NCBI GenBank assembly: GCA_029224185.1
Contig: CM055198.1
Span: forward strand, 8,745,124 to 8,809,123
Reading direction: 5' to 3'
Length of the DNA: 64,000 bases
Source of the DNA: Karalla daura
Taxonomy: Eukaryota > Chordata > Actinopteri > Chaetodontiformes > Leiognathidae
In this document: positions 1 through 13,614 of the stretch, one piece after another
How positions within the stretch are numbered: position 1 is the stretch's first letter
Layout of the letters: each line of letters opens with the position of its first letter
Notes under the pieces: model-generated
Told to the model about the DNA's origin: nothing
What the model saw: only the letters and a program-made list of their open reading frames with translations
Databases searched by the model: none
Translations under genes and position numbers: made by a program

Positions 1-2339
1 GCTAATGTTCATCATGCTTTTTAGATGATTTATCACTACTGGCAACCATGATCAGCTGTAAATGACTCAAAACCCTTAAGAATATGGCGACATGCTGGTT
101 GAATTGCTGTTGAAATAAATGCAGTCACTTGCAGTGGACTCAGTTGTGAGGTCACATATTTTTGTGTAATTTTTTTTGTGTAACACATATGGGAAGTGAT
201 CTTAGCTCCAGGATTGATAAAGGCAGGGACCCCAATGGTTGACACACAAACAATATTGTTAACTTGTTCTCTCACACAAAATAGGTGAGAGGGAGAGAGA
301 AAAAGTATGGGGTCTGCAGAGTATGAATGCTTATGCACAGCTTTAAGGCAATCCATTCGGACATATGTCAGCTCGGACCCAAGTGACAGAGTGAATGATG
401 TCATTGAAACGAGACACAAACATTGCTGAAACCTGAGAAGGAAAAACATGCATTTGTTGCCTACAAATCTCTACAAAGCTGCCGTGGTTTGCGGTAACTA
501 TTTACTGCTCCGTTTTGTTCTGACTTACTCTGAAAATTGCTGACAGGCCCAAACAGGTTCAACACAGAGAAATAGAGAGGAGAAATAGGTTTATAGGAGC
601 TGAGCAGAAGGCAAAGAGAAAAGACACAAAAAGCTGACATTTTGCAAAATCTCGCCTCGAATCGTCGGCGATGTAGTGACAGCATGCAGGCTTGCATTAT
701 TGAAAATAGCATGCTGACATAGTTTCCTGCTACTCTCTATCACCAGATGGCTGACACAGATCTTCACTTTGGAAATCACATCTCACCAGTGAATGTGAGG
801 AGAGCGTTTGTCCTCGCTGCCTCTCCCTCCCGCCACGCTTTCGTCGCTGCCGCCTTCTGTTTTCCCGTGCCGGGGCGCCTGGCATCGGAGCGGCAGGCTA
901 TTAAATAAATTAGGTTTCCTCCAGTGGGCCCGACAAAGAGAGGCGCAAAATGAGAGGCCTATTACATGACCTGCTTTGGTGTTTTGTTTTCCAGCTTAAC
1001 CTTACCCTTCCCTGGGGCTTACTTAGGGCACTCCGTGGGTGTCAGTTACGCTCCACAAAGTGCTGCTCTCGTATCGTCTGGAGGCATCTAAGAGCTCAGA
1101 GAGGCGGCCGGGGCCGATCGCCGCCTGCCCTGTCCCTCAGCGAGGCTGTAACGAGGTCCCTCACTCTCCTCTCCCCCCGTCATAGCCGAGTCCCTGTCAC
1201 TCAGCACTGTCACAAGCTCGTCTCCGCCTCGCGGCTCTACGGCCGCTCTGCACATGCTCAGTCCCCAGCGCCTCCCGGGCTCTGAGACGCTTTGCGTCAA
1301 CATGTAAACTTCCTCAGTCTGCGAGGGAGCGGCTGTCAGTACAGCAGGTGCGGCATCTCCTTCCTCCAGAGTGGAACGCAGCCATCAGGGACAGCGGGAC
1401 TCCGCTGCTGCCAGGACGCAGCTCCAAAGCAACCACAACAGTTTTCTGTTGGCAATTAGCAAGAAGCCGCTGCACTGCCTTTCTTTTTTTTTTGGTGTAT
1501 AGAGATAAATAAATGGAAACTTTGGCTAATGGCTCTCCGGAGTGCAGCATGATGTCTCCAGTGGCTTGTTATATTCTGCTTCCCACTTCCTGTTCGTCAG
1601 GGTCCATTAGCGGTCCAGTCAGCGAGCTGCCGCAGGAAGAGAAGATGGCGAGTGACATTAAAACCACACATTTACACATATCCCGGTGCGGGAAAGGCAC
1701 AGCCTCCTCCTTGGGTCAGGCTCTTTGTGGAAAGCATAAAGCAGACCGGTTGTCCATATTTAGTTAGTGCCAGAAGAAAAAAGCCATGAAAAGATAAAAA
1801 CCCAAAGTGTTTTTCTGGCTCTCAGTAGATTCTGAAATCTCAACGCTATCTGTTGCTGCTCGAGGGACTTTTGTCGGAATTTTAATGTATTTATTCATTA
1901 GAAAAACATCCTGAAACAGCTGGGCACTGTAGCTTTTAATAAGGTGTTTGGGTGTTTGCTGTTGCGGACGGACCCGCATTCTTTACCCTGGTGAATACAT
2001 GAAGCAGTGGGAAGTTGTGTGAGCGCAGTCACTGAAAGAAACTAAGCTAGCCATGCCCATCATACTAATGGAACATGCCCCTAACTATGCTGTTCATTTA
2101 TGCATTTTTGTGCCGTTTCCCACTATCAGGCTGTGAATACAGAGCAATGGATCCATCCACCCATTATCTTACAGTGTTTCCAACGGTGCTAACCACTGGA
2201 AATCAGCATTGTGATGTGATGCAACGGTGCAAATGTTAATGGAAATAATTAGATAGCAGCTTTGGTCTTGGGATTTGTAAACAACATGAAGAATCAAAAA
2301 CAGCATCATTTAAACAAGTCAGTGATAAAAAAAAAGATC

Positions 2340-2960
2340 TTAAACAGCTCAGAGGCGGTTGAGGACAAGCAAAGCCTCTCGGCTGGCTCCGTGATACAGA
2401 CTCTTCACCTCAGCTGAACCGACACTACATAACGTTGGCGACACAGATGTCGCTCTTCCGAATATGATAAGACCATATAAACCCGAGAACCCTTCGCCAT
2501 TAGCCTCATGAATATGCATTCAAGCAAATGCAGAAGCTCAGCTGCTCCGGGGCTGCCGCTGTGTTGGTTTACTTGAATTAAAATGGCCCTTGTGTCGTTG
2601 ATCAGGGCAAATTAAGTGGCACAGGCTTTGTTTGGGCTCTCCACGTCCAGCTCTGGTGGAGCACCACTGATGAATAACTTAACACGGCCTCTCGTTATTG
2701 AAAGTTAATGCTTTTAAGAGCACCGTGGCACTGGGCTCAGACTAAATTAAAGGCCCGCAAATGTAACTGTGTGCCACCGTATAATGTGTCCAGGGCCATT
2801 ACCAGCAATTGAGGCCAGAATCCTTGACGCGACCCTGTTAGCGCAGGGTGCTCTTTATTAACTGTTTAATGCAACTTAGCAAGCGATTTCACGGGCTAAT
2901 TGCCGCGGCGCTCAGTTAAGAGCGGTTCCATGGTCAAAGAGAGAAAAACAGATAATAGTG
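2340..2960. promoter_or_regulatory. Candidate upstream cis-regulatory element
   Basis: About 600 bases free of simple repeats, with ATGAATATGCATTCAAGC, several TTAATG/ATTAA words and a palindrome-like GCACCACTGATG context. The look is that of conserved non-coding DNA. No comparison could be run. Confidence 0.25.
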
Positions 2961-3885
2961 GAGTTGCCTCTTCTTCTGCGTGGGATCCAGCGGCTCGTTA
3001 AATAACCTTTGGTGGGCAGCCCAGCAGCCGACCGCGACGGCAGCGGTTTGGCTGAGCAGAGCACTTCCTTTGCCCCGGGGTTGTATTTCCAGTCTCGTCC
3101 TGCCCCTGAACCTCAGCTCAACCTCAGTCTTTCATACTTCATAAAAACATGTGCATTAGCATGACTGTCTGATATTCAGTGGACTGCAGTGGCCTCCATG
3201 AGAGTGATTGATCTGTTTTCTTTGTCGGGTGATTTATTGCCCCTTAAACTACATCTTAGTATTACAGCATTTTATTAGATTAGTTTGAATTTCTAACCTC
3301 ATGTGTATTATATCACCAAACAAAGAGTGTGTTTTTTACTAGACATTATTTATTGGCCCATTCAAACACCAAAACAGCAAGTAAATCTTTTGGGGCGGTA
3401 AACAACCTCTTAAAATCTTACAATACAGTAAAGAGACTTTGGCAATGATTTCCAGAAAACTGACAAATCATAGGAATAATTTGTCATGAAGTCTTGGATA
3501 TTGCTACTCCCCATGGTACAGTGTACCCATTAAAAGTGAAACAACTCCTAATTATTGATAGTTGTTTAGACTACTTTGGTGAAAGCAGGGCAGGTTCTGT
3601 TGACAGAGGTATTTGCAGTACTTACTGTGTTCAGAGATGTCCTCGTCCTGCTGCTGATTGTCACCTTATTAAAACGTTCCTGTCGCCACTGAGACTCAGG
3701 TGAGACTGACTGTGACTTGTTGCCCACTGTCTTCACTTGCTGACAGCACTGTTGCTTTCATCATTATACCACTACTATTATTGCTTCCCACATTGGGAAC
3801 ACTGAGGACATGTGGCTGTCAAAGCCTACGAACAAGAGTGTCTCGATTTGGACTGTGTCCAGGTCGGATAGAGGGATGTGGTGTA

Positions 3886-4060
3886 TGCATGTTCTCCCTG
3901 AGCTCCCCAATTTCCTCCAACAGTCTGAAATAAACACATGCACGTTTTGGTCGACAGGAGACTCCCCCAAATTGCCCCTAGGTGTGTGACTGGGAGGGAA
4001 TGGATAGACTGGTGAACTATCCAGTGTGGCTCACCCTATGGGAGCTGCAACTCTAGTGAA
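3886..4060 (+). repeat. Interspersed repeat family fragment, copy 1
   Basis: It contains GCATGTTCTCCCTGAGC, TTTCCTCCAACAGTCTG, AAATTGCCCCTAGGTGTG and CACCCTATGGGAGCTGC. These correspond in order to a teleost repeat whose usual words are catgttctccc, tttcctcccacagtcc, aaattgcccgtaggtgtg and a late tgtccagggtgta section. The family looks like the tail of a non-LTR retroposon; I do not assign a name. Confidence 0.65.
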
Positions 4061-4831
4061 GCCCCATGACATTAAGGTAATGAGAGGACGTCCCACATGT
4101 AAGAGGAGAATCTGTATTTACACTGTTTTCCATTTTTAAACATTTATTTATCATCATTTGAAACCCTGATTTACGCTGTTAGCAGTTAAATCTTACAAAA
4201 CATTGTTACCTAAGGAATCTGCTGGTTTGGACAACATTTAGTTTTGCCCCGACTCTCTTGTGGGTGAACGGACACCAGTCCTAATCAAGCACCACTCTCC
4301 TAAAGGACACAGAGTCCTCCAGTGTCTCCCACAGGGGCAGGGACTACCAGCACTCTGTGCAGCCTCTGAGCTCCTCTGGCCCTTTTTCTCTCTCTCTCTT
4401 TTTTTTTTCCACGTGTCCTGACCTGCCCATCTGTCAGGTCCGGACTCAGGTGGCGACAACACTGGCAGCGAGGGCGTAGCAGTTCAGCATGTCAGCGCTT
4501 CTGCAGACCACATCCCCTGATAGTGCTGTCCTGATAAATGATATCCAGCTGTCAGGGATGGGCACCCAAAAAGACCTACGCGCCAGCACTGTTGTAATAG
4601 AAAGCGCACCTCTTAAAATCCAGTACTGCCTCATTGCTCAATATGACAGCAGGAGGCTGGGAAAGCAATTCCCTCAGAAACACCGGGGCCTCGCCTTTGA
4701 CTTGTGCCCGGCACCTCTGGTGCAATCAGCTGACTTATGCACTAAAACTAAAGTAAAGTAATGATGGACACACACTTGTCCAAATGAATAAGAAAAAAGG
4801 GAATCTTTTCTCATGGTGGGTGACAAGGTGG

Positions 4832-5046
4832 CTTGGAGTGCAAGGAAGCCTTTCTGTGCAGGGTTTGCATGTTCTCTCCATGTTTGGCTGCGTTTTCTCT
4901 GGGATCTCTGGCTTCTTCCCATAGTCCAAAATCAAGCATGCTTGAGTTGACTAGAGACTCTTGGACCTTGGACTCTATTGGCACCAGTAGACCCCTGCAA
5001 CACTTCTGGGTACAAAGCTGGTAATGTAATGGATGGGTGGGTGGAT
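4832..5046 (+). repeat. Interspersed repeat family fragment, copy 2
   Basis: It contains CCTTTCTGTGCAGGGTTTGC, ATGTTCTCTCCATG, TTCCCATAGTCCAAAATC, GACCCCTGCAACACTTCTGG and ends in GGATGGGTGGGTGGATG. The GGATG tail is typical of this family's 3' end. Confidence 0.65.
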
Positions 5047-6274
5047 GCAAATTTGAGCTGAAGCTGTACCTGGATTGTATTTTAACACTGTGATGGAGGT
5101 GGTAATCCATTCCTGAGTTTTCAGCCTCAGGAAGTTTTGTTCTTCTATTGGACTGTATCTGAACGTGGACAAAATATTATGGATGCTTTACACCTCGGAA
5201 GAAATTGATAAATAAAAGAAAAACAGCAGCACAAAACACAGCCTTAAAATGGATCATTGGGCAGACTCGAAATACATCTAAAGCAATATTGAGAGTAGTA
5301 AAATTCTGTGGTTTGGGTAATTTTATGCTAGTGCTTTTGTGTCTCTCAAGACAACATAAAAATATCCATAAACAGTTTATTTCTGACCTTTTCTGGCAGC
5401 ACATTTGGGAGCCGGTTATCTTTTGAATAAACTGAGAGAGTTTCTTGAAATTTCAAAGCTCTTCCAAAGGGCCATCGGGTATCCAACAAGTCGTTCACCC
5501 TGCTTTTATTTCATCTTTATGTTAAAGGGAGTTTCGATCGTTGGGGAGGATTTTAGGGCGGGTGGGGGAAGATGAAGGCTATTTTGCTATTCCGTATGAG
5601 AGAATTCACCTCAGGCTCGGAGAGGAAAGCCGCCCACACTTCATCTGCTTTACACCTCAAAATAGTTGTAGGGAAGAAAAAAAATCAATGGGTGTCCTCA
5701 CGCACAAGATTAAAGGCAGATTTTATTTCTTCAAAAATGCTGTGGAGAGCAACACCATGATGGACGTCCCTGATTCGTTGCGATCAGATGGAAAACTTCT
5801 TTCGTTCTATAGCATTCAGGCTGAGACGGACAGGTTCAAAGGTCAGCGTGGGTCTCCAACAAGACAGCATTTCTGACTCTAATACATCGTGGAACGTCCA
5901 GTTTCACAAATCTGTTGCATGTTTGACTTCTGAACTGCTGCGTCAGGTGGAAAAGTCCAATTGGAGAATGTAGTTGGTCGTGTAAGAGGCTTTAACCTCA
6001 TCACAACAGAGCAGCTTATTTCCACTGCAGCTTTGGAAAAAAAAAAAATCAAATGGCACAGTCGTTTTTAGACGATCCCCTCATGTGCCCTCTGCCTGGA
6101 CATCACACACTAAGATGGAAACTTTCCACAAGCTGCAGATACATTTACACATGTTCAACACACTCACAAACTCATACCAGAGATCACAACAAACACTTTA
6201 ATAGAGTTTTACAGTCAACTTGCTGTGTGTTAGATTGTAGATCTCTGTCACCTTTCAGTTAGAAAGGCCCCAGG

Positions 6275-6465
6275 ATGAATCTCCCCCACAGTCCAACAAT
6301 GTGCAGCACCTGAAATGCACCTACTGCAGGTGTGAGTGTGAGAGTGAAAGGTGTGTGTGTGTCTTGTGATGGACTGGCCTCTCCAGGGTGTACTCCCTGC
6401 CCTGTGTGAGCCTGGATAGTCTCCAGCAGACCTCTGCAACACCGTTGGGAACAAAACGATCTATT
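6275..6465 (+). repeat. Interspersed repeat family fragment, copy 3
   Basis: It contains CCCCCACAGTCCAACAATG, TGCAGGTGTGAGTGTGAGAG, TCTTGTGATGGACTGGCC, TCCAGGGTGTACTCCCTGCC and TGCAACACCGTTGGGAAC, all in the family order. Confidence 0.7.
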
Positions 6466-7629
6466 TTGTTGTTTTTTCTTTTTTTTTGTCTTGCAGATAA
6501 ATATCGTTTTTCACAAAAAAACCTGAGATAAATGATCAGTGATTTGGATTCCCGAACATTTCCATTGGTCATTATGTAATAATACATCATCCACAGCACA
6601 TGATGGATCAGCTTTTTTTATATATATATAGAAATAAAAGAAGACACCTCCTCTGTCTGGTGTTCTTGTTTTCTCCTAAAATCTTAAATCAAAGTTTGCA
6701 CCTCGCCCTACAGCGGCTATTAGGAGCGGGTTGAGCCGCCCCCTCTCTTTAACTGAAACACCAATCAATGGCAGCAACATGACAAATGCCTTCGCTGCAT
6801 GACTGATGGCAGGTTGGGATATTGCAGTGGCAGTCTTATTTGTTTAAAGTCAGCTAATTTTTCACTCTAACAGCCTTTGACATGCAACGTGCACTCATTT
6901 GAAAAACTCGCATAACTTTCGTGAGCATTCACTGGATGGTATTTTTCCATTGATAAACAGCTTTCACGGGTAATTGAATTTTAGGTTCATTTACTCAACC
7001 AAATGTGGAAAGTTCAGTCTCATATATTCGTAGTTATTTCCAATGTGCACATTTTATTTTCAGAATAATTGGGACCATTTTCATTAGTACTATTTCAAAA
7101 GTACAAGTTTCAGGCTGTAACTATTAGAATCAAATGCCAAAAATAAAATTCAGATTGCTGAAGTAAGAAAACAAGAACATCGACACACTCCAATATCCAT
7201 CGAAAGAACTAATTATTCGAATTGCAGCTAATGATTTTTATTGGGTGGATTCATCACAGAAGATGAAACAATGATGGGATAGTGGATTGAAAATGAAGGT
7301 CATGAATGCTGATTAACTCATGAATGCTATTGACCCACTTCTATATAATTGTCGATATTTATATAGTTTCCATTGCAGTTTCCGCACAGAGCATTCTCTG
7401 CTAACAATCCCACAGTGCATAGACACACATACTATGGATGCAGAAATGAACAAATGTGAGTTTCTGTCCGTCAGCATTGACTGGAAATAAAGATGATTCA
7501 TAGATGTCCGGAAACTTATTGCATTGCATTGCATCATTGGATTGAATAGAATGTGGCATCATGGAAGAAACCCTTAGGGAGGAATAGATGTGTGGGTTAA
7601 ACCTCTCCTGTAGCACCATAAAGAGAAAG

Positions 7630-7669
7630 AACACACACACACACACACATATATATACACACACACACA
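7630..7669. repeat. (CA)n/(TA)n microsatellite
   Basis: A CA run interrupted by a short TA run. Confidence 0.95.
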
Positions 7670-9559
7670 GAACGTATATTAAGACAGTGACATAATGTGT
7701 TACACCTCAGTGTGAGTGCTTCCTTCTTCATCACTGACCTCCCTCAGTTATTAATAGGTGCTTGGTGTGAGCGCAGCACAGAATAAGATTTTCTCTCCCC
7801 CAGTGGATCACGCACCAGTCTTCCACCCTCAGCTCTGATGACTCTGAGCCATCAGTCCAGGAGCTAAATCAGAGACCTGGATGAACGTCTCCTCGGAGAG
7901 TCAGGAGAAAAAGTGAATCACATGTGGCTCGTGATTATTTGCAAACCACAGCAGCGGGAAGTTCGGCTGTAAATTCTGGGAAATTGTAAACTTATTTTTG
8001 AAGAAACCTGTCATTAAAAGGCCACACTCTCATTCCCTTTCACGTATTTGTACTGGTACGTTTCCTGCTTATGCAGACGATCTGTCCTGAGACAGATCTC
8101 CATTCACTTCGGACCAGCTAATCTAGATGCTTGCCAGCATATATTACCACGGAGGTGGTGATGTCAGCTTCGATCTCTTTGTGCTGATTGCATCTTTGCT
8201 GCAAAGGGAACCAATAAAATCCTCATTGCTTATGTGTGGCTTTCCCCATCAAATCATGTCAATTCAACATAGCCTTATGTCCCATAGCTTTGATTTTTTT
8301 CATTGTTAAAAATGTCTTCGCATGTTCTTGAATCCCAGATGAATCAGAGTTGATCTCTGTCTGTGTCTTCTTCTTCCTCTCTCCCTCAGGGCATCTGGGC
8401 CAATGGGGAATGATTAATAGGTTCCCAGGCTAATGACTATTGATAGGCCATCAATAATGTACCCCCGTGGTCTGGCAGAGCCTTTTGTACCACTGTTCAG
8501 GGGGCTTCGTTCAGCAATTTCATGTCTCATAAAATACAGCTTGAAGTTATCTCCAGAACCAGTTTGCAGTGATGTCATTGAGAAGTTGGGGGAAACCAAG
8601 GTCTTTTGGCTGTGTAGTAATTAAGCACTGACTCATCACAGCCCTGTCGTCTGCTGCTGACTTGACTGCTTCTCTCTATCAGTGCTGAAATGCATCATTA
8701 TTCAGTTAATGGGGGAATCTACAGCATCTCCCTTGCTCCCAGCTGAGCTGGGGACAGTATGAAACTGTGTAATTGTGTACCGCATCCATTCCAGAGTGCA
8801 TCTTGTCTTTGTGCAAGCTCTTGAACATCTTGATTTTACACCCTTTCTGTGGGGGAAATTGAAGTCAACAGAGAATAACCCTTTATCCGTGAAATGCAGT
8901 CTGTTTGTCTCCGCTCTCTCAAGCAGCATAAAAGTGGCACTAAAGTTAACAGAGTGTTTGTTTACCTCCAAATGAAACTCTCCCATGTATTTCCATGCTG
9001 TCTGGTTTTACCTGACATCTCCAGGCTCCAGAGTGAGGAGCTTTTATTATGTAGCTCCTCTGGGTTCAAGATCGTCCACTCTCTGTGATGTCCATTTCAG
9101 GATGTGCTGGTTTGGTTTGACAGAGTTCCTGTTTTGTTTGCAGCATCACGAGGCAATGAAAGCACTTCAGCATAATGGAGCAGCTGCTTTTAACAGCTCC
9201 ATAAACACAGAGCCCGTGATGTACAAGGTGCTTAAACGTTCCTGGCATCAAAGTGCTTCACAAATGATTTTATCACATTGACATGCTGCAGATCCAGTCA
9301 CTTTCAGTCAAAGATGGATGAAATAATGATTAAGCCATTTCATTTATCAAGGTGCATTAAAAAACAACAACCAAACCAAATGAAAACAGTGAATGTCAGC
9401 AAATGTGTGAATGACTGTGACAAAAGATGAAACAAAAGCCCAATGTATGTATAATGTGACGCTGACTGACCAGAGTCAAACTGAGAGATGTTACCAGTAA
9501 CATAGCCTGCTGTTTAGGGAAAGAACATGCAAAGTTAGGCCAATAAAATTATGTCTTTA

Positions 9560-9715
9560 TTTCCCCTAGGTGAGAGTGCAAGAGTGAATAGTGTGTGACA
9601 TGTGAAGGACAGATGACCTGTCCAGCATGTATTCACCCCATGTGTTAGGACAGGCTCTGGCAGACTCCCATGACACCATTGAGGTACAAAATAAGTGAGA
9701 TAATAAATGAAATGT
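9560..9715 (+). repeat. Interspersed repeat family fragment, copy 4
   Basis: It contains CCCCTAGGTGAGAGTGCAAG, GACCTGTCCAGCATGTATTC, GGACAGGCTCTGGCAGAC and ATGACACCATTGAGGTAC. Only the 3' half of the family is present. Confidence 0.6.
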
Positions 9716-10830
9716 CATATCTTGTTTGTTTAAGAACTGACCCCTGGAGTCTGAGTCTTCACACCATGTGCAGAGACACTAAAAATGTCCTCACTCGTGC
9801 TAGATGAGGCTAATGTCTCCTGACTGTATTTAAAACATAGTTATGAAGAGTGTTAAAAGTGCCGCAGGCAGTTATGGAGAGAGATAGTTGACGGCTGAAG
9901 CTTGTTGTCAAGTTTTGTTTGTTTGCTGTTGCAGCAGTTGGAAGAAAAAAGTAACCTACTGAATGTTTTTCTCAGTTGACTGTTCACAAAAAAGACAATT
10001 TTACTTTGCCAGTTCACACACAGAGCTCCTCATATTGCCTGATTCCCTGACCAAAGGACAGTACAGTATGTATAAGTACCTGTCAATACACATGAGAAGG
10101 ACGTTTAAGATGAATTCCTTTACCATCAGTGCCTTTCTCCCTGATATGGACACCACCATTGACAATATTATCAGACCGATCAGCCCAGGTGCAGTTGCTG
10201 ACAGTGCACCCTGCTTTGGCTCCACTCCACTTGCAATACGGTCGGTATTGATCAGCAGCGCAGACACGGCAAGACAAATTGAATCCAGGCTTCACCAGGA
10301 GGGAGGAGCGCTAAATTTACTCTGAGGACATCGAGTCCCGGCGCTGCAGTTCATTCACTGCTGTCTCTCGCAGTGTGACTGACGTTCAACATGTGGAAAG
10401 CCCATCATCACCTCCTCTGACTGGCAACACTGCCAGTGATTAGCACTAATAACTGCAGCGTGGAGAGCCGAGGAGTGACGTGAACTGTCTGCGCTCTGCT
10501 GGAGATCTGCGCTGAGCAGGGGAGATGCAGCTGCACGTGTGGGAGGTGGGACAGGTGTGTGAAAGGGAGTAAGTGTGCAGCATATCCGCATGCATGAGGA
10601 ATTGCATGTGTTAATCAGATATGGGCACCTCCTTATCTTCATTTATGATTATCTATCACTGTTATTTCCTATTTCACTATCATTACGATATCTTAATGTA
10701 ATTGCTCTATGTTATTTGTAATAATAATGGTGTGTTGTTGCAGTCGGTGTGCTAGGTTGCCAGGTTACTTAACATGTCTGTATTCTGTACAAATTCATGC
10801 ATACCTGGGAGGTTTTTTTTTTAATCCAAG

Positions 10831-11027
10831 TGTGGGTAGCACTTTATAATAACTCCTTATTAAGCATTAACAAATGACTGTAAGGTGGACTTCATACATC
10901 TATAAATGACTGACTAATGAGAAATAATAAAGAGTTAACTAAGTAGTTTACTAATGATTAACAAATGTGTTAAATAATGCTTAATAAACGCTTAATAAGG
11001 AGGAGTAATTATGAAGTGCTATCCACA
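10831..11027. mobile_element. MITE with terminal inverted repeats (197 bases)
   Basis: The left end TGTGGGTAGCACTTTATAAT and the reverse complement of the right end, TGTGGATAGCACTTCATAAT, match at 18 of 20 positions. Similarity continues inward through ACTCC and TTATTAAGC. The interior is AT-rich and itself partly self-complementary (TTAACAAATG-like words), with no coding capacity. Elements with GGTARCACTTTAYAATAA-type ends are common non-autonomous DNA transposons in fish. A clear target duplication is not visible, so the superfamily is left open. Confidence 0.85.
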
Positions 11028-11344
11028 TAAGTGTTTTATTTTTCCCAGCGTGCTTTATTCCTCCTTGGGGAGTGAGTTTAAAAACCAAAACCAAGGTCAA
11101 AGACAGCAAATTAGCTATGGAATAAATTCAATGACTGAATTTAATAAAAATAAAATGAATGTTCGTGATTCACTAAGTTCCTATTAGTGAGTAAATGTCA
11201 GAGCAACTCTACCTCCCCTGAATTGAGAATTCAAGATTGCCGCATGTTAAACGATGAACAATTATTTTCACAAAACAGTAACAGTGTGCATTCATTTCCT
11301 CCTCAGGAAATAAAGGTGTTCCTGGTATATTTTCCCTACTCCCC

Positions 11345-11502
<158 letters not shown>

Positions 11503-12084
11503 AACAGCATTCCTGCGAGTGTCCAAGTTCATCCAACTTCCCAGGCAGATCACTGAGGTCAACTCAGAGGTGACACAGCTCTCCATCCATTCTGATTAGC
11601 TGTATTTGATGTAATTTAATTGCACTGTTGAATATTGAACGATTTTGTTTTTGCTTTTTTTTTACTATCAGTTAGCTCTTTTTCCTCATGTTAAAACAAA
11701 CTGGATTGCTTAAATCATCAGGGAATGTCTCAGTGTTTTGCTTCTTTGCTTTCACGAAAGACTGCTCACACACTGAGTTATGAAATACAAATATTTTGCT
11801 TCGATCTAGCACCAATTAAAAAGAGGGGGAAGAGCTTGGCTTTTTCTGCCCAGAGATAAAAGACTTCAACAACCAGCAACTCCAGAGCATTAATTAACTT
11901 GTTGCATCGTATTTGCTTAAATTGCTGAGGTGTCAAGATATCAAATGAAGGGATTATTAATTGAGGAAACAAACCAGCCTCAGGGCATGTCTATCCCTAG
12001 CCAAAAAATAAAGCACAGAAGTCTCCACAAATCTTGTCATCTTATGACACTATATACTGGTGAAACAAAGCCATCTAACGCTAT

Positions 12085-12223
12085 CTTTAGACGCAGTCAG
12101 ACTGGCTGTTTCCTGCTGTTTTCATTCCTTATGTTGGCCTATGATAAAAAGCTGCTGGCTATAAGATGCGAGCCTTAGTCAACAAATAAGAATGCCTTCC
12201 AAAATGTCAAGATATCCCTTTAA
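12085..12223 (+). mobile_element. Degraded interspersed repeat ending AAAATGTCAAGATATCCCTT
   Basis: The words CAGACTGGCTGTTTCCTGCT, AAGCTGCTGGCTATAAG and the end AAAATGTCAAGATATCCCTT resemble a repeat frequent in percomorph fish, whose usual end is close to AAAATGTCAAACTATTCCTT. The copy is diverged and its 5' limit is not visible. Assignment is from memory of the family pattern. Confidence 0.4.
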
Positions 12224-13568
12224 TGGTGAGCAACAACTCCATTATTGTGTCTCTTTCTGATTGTGAAAACAAACAACACTACACTGTGATCTACTGTACC
12301 GGGACCCCCGCTGGGCCCCAACTTCCTCCAGCATTGATCTGCAGTAGCTATTATTTTCTTCTCCTCTTACAAACACAGTGTGCATCTCATTAAGCCTTGC
12401 CCTGCTTTGTCTTCACTGAGCTGTGCGCTAATGGAAGCTGATCCGCTCCGTGGCTGTCGGTGCCCGGCCGCTAGCACTTATTATAAAAATGGCTCCGCTT
12501 CACTCTGATGAGTAGGGGTTTCAACACGGAGGGATTTTGAGAAGGGGGACAAGGAGAGGAAGGAAGAGGAAGAGGGGTGTTGCAGGCAGGCGGAGCTGTC
12601 AAGGTTTCCCTGCAAGAGATTTCATTATGCACCTGTCTCTGGGCTTTCCAGTGGTGGCTGTGCTCACAAGATTAGATTAAGTTGCCAAGCTCAGTCATAA
12701 AAACAAGGAGCAGGTCTCCAGGCCCCCCTCTTTTTCCACAGTGTTTGTTTGGAGAGAGTGAGGAAGTGCTTGCACACACACAAATCAGCAATGGTTGGGC
12801 ACATATAAGGGTTATAGTAAAGTTAAATGTGCAGTGGAGGCAGTAATAGCAAAAGGGCAAAAGGTTAAATGTTAGAAAATGGCCATCTTATCAGCTTGTG
12901 TCACGGAGCTAACCTGCAACATACGACAGGGGCTCTTTGTCTGAAAAGCACCAGAGTGTGAGATTCAGGGGGAGATCTAGTGGTGGATTTTAGCAGGAAT
13001 AAGTAGGCTCTCAGTGTACAAACACCTGAAAATATTCTCTGTGTTTTGTTGCCTTGGAATGAGCTCTGCATATTTTAAAGGAGAGCACCTCCTCCTCTGT
13101 CGGTCGAGTCTCCTCTGTTGCACCTTTGTGTTTTTACTGTCGCCTTTAGATGGCAAAGACAAACTGGAGCTGTTTTCACACTGCATAGCACCAGAGACTG
13201 GGGAGAGTTCCCAGATACTAAACAACCCAGAGAGTGGTCGGACCTCTAAAATGACATCAAGGCTGGGGGCCTCACTGGACACACAACAACATAACATAGG
13301 TGTGAGTTTACAGATGTGGGGCTTGGTGCTTGTGTGGAATGAGTGGATATGCCAAATTCAAGAGGATGGAAAAACATGAAAGAGAGAGAATTTTTGGTGA
13401 CGATGAGTCAGGATTTCTATGTGTCCAGTCAGTCTACACTTACATCTTACATGGTTCCTATTGTGCTCAAAAGTGGTGCGAACACGCACGAAAGGAACTT
13501 TCCCTAAAACGTTCAGGAACTGTGAAAGTCCTTTGGGGTTTGAAAGCAGCTAATGACTCTAGAGAACT

Positions 13569-13569
<1 letters not shown>

Positions 13570-13612
<43 letters not shown>
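13570..13612. repeat. (GT)n microsatellite
   Basis: An uninterrupted GT run of about 43 bases. Confidence 0.97.

Positions 13613-13614
<2 letters not shown>

Noticed and set aside
2148..2200. ATCCATCCACCCATTATCTT followed by GGTGCTAACCACTG, like the two ends of the reversed interspersed family
   Set aside because: The body is missing and the match is short, so it could be chance.
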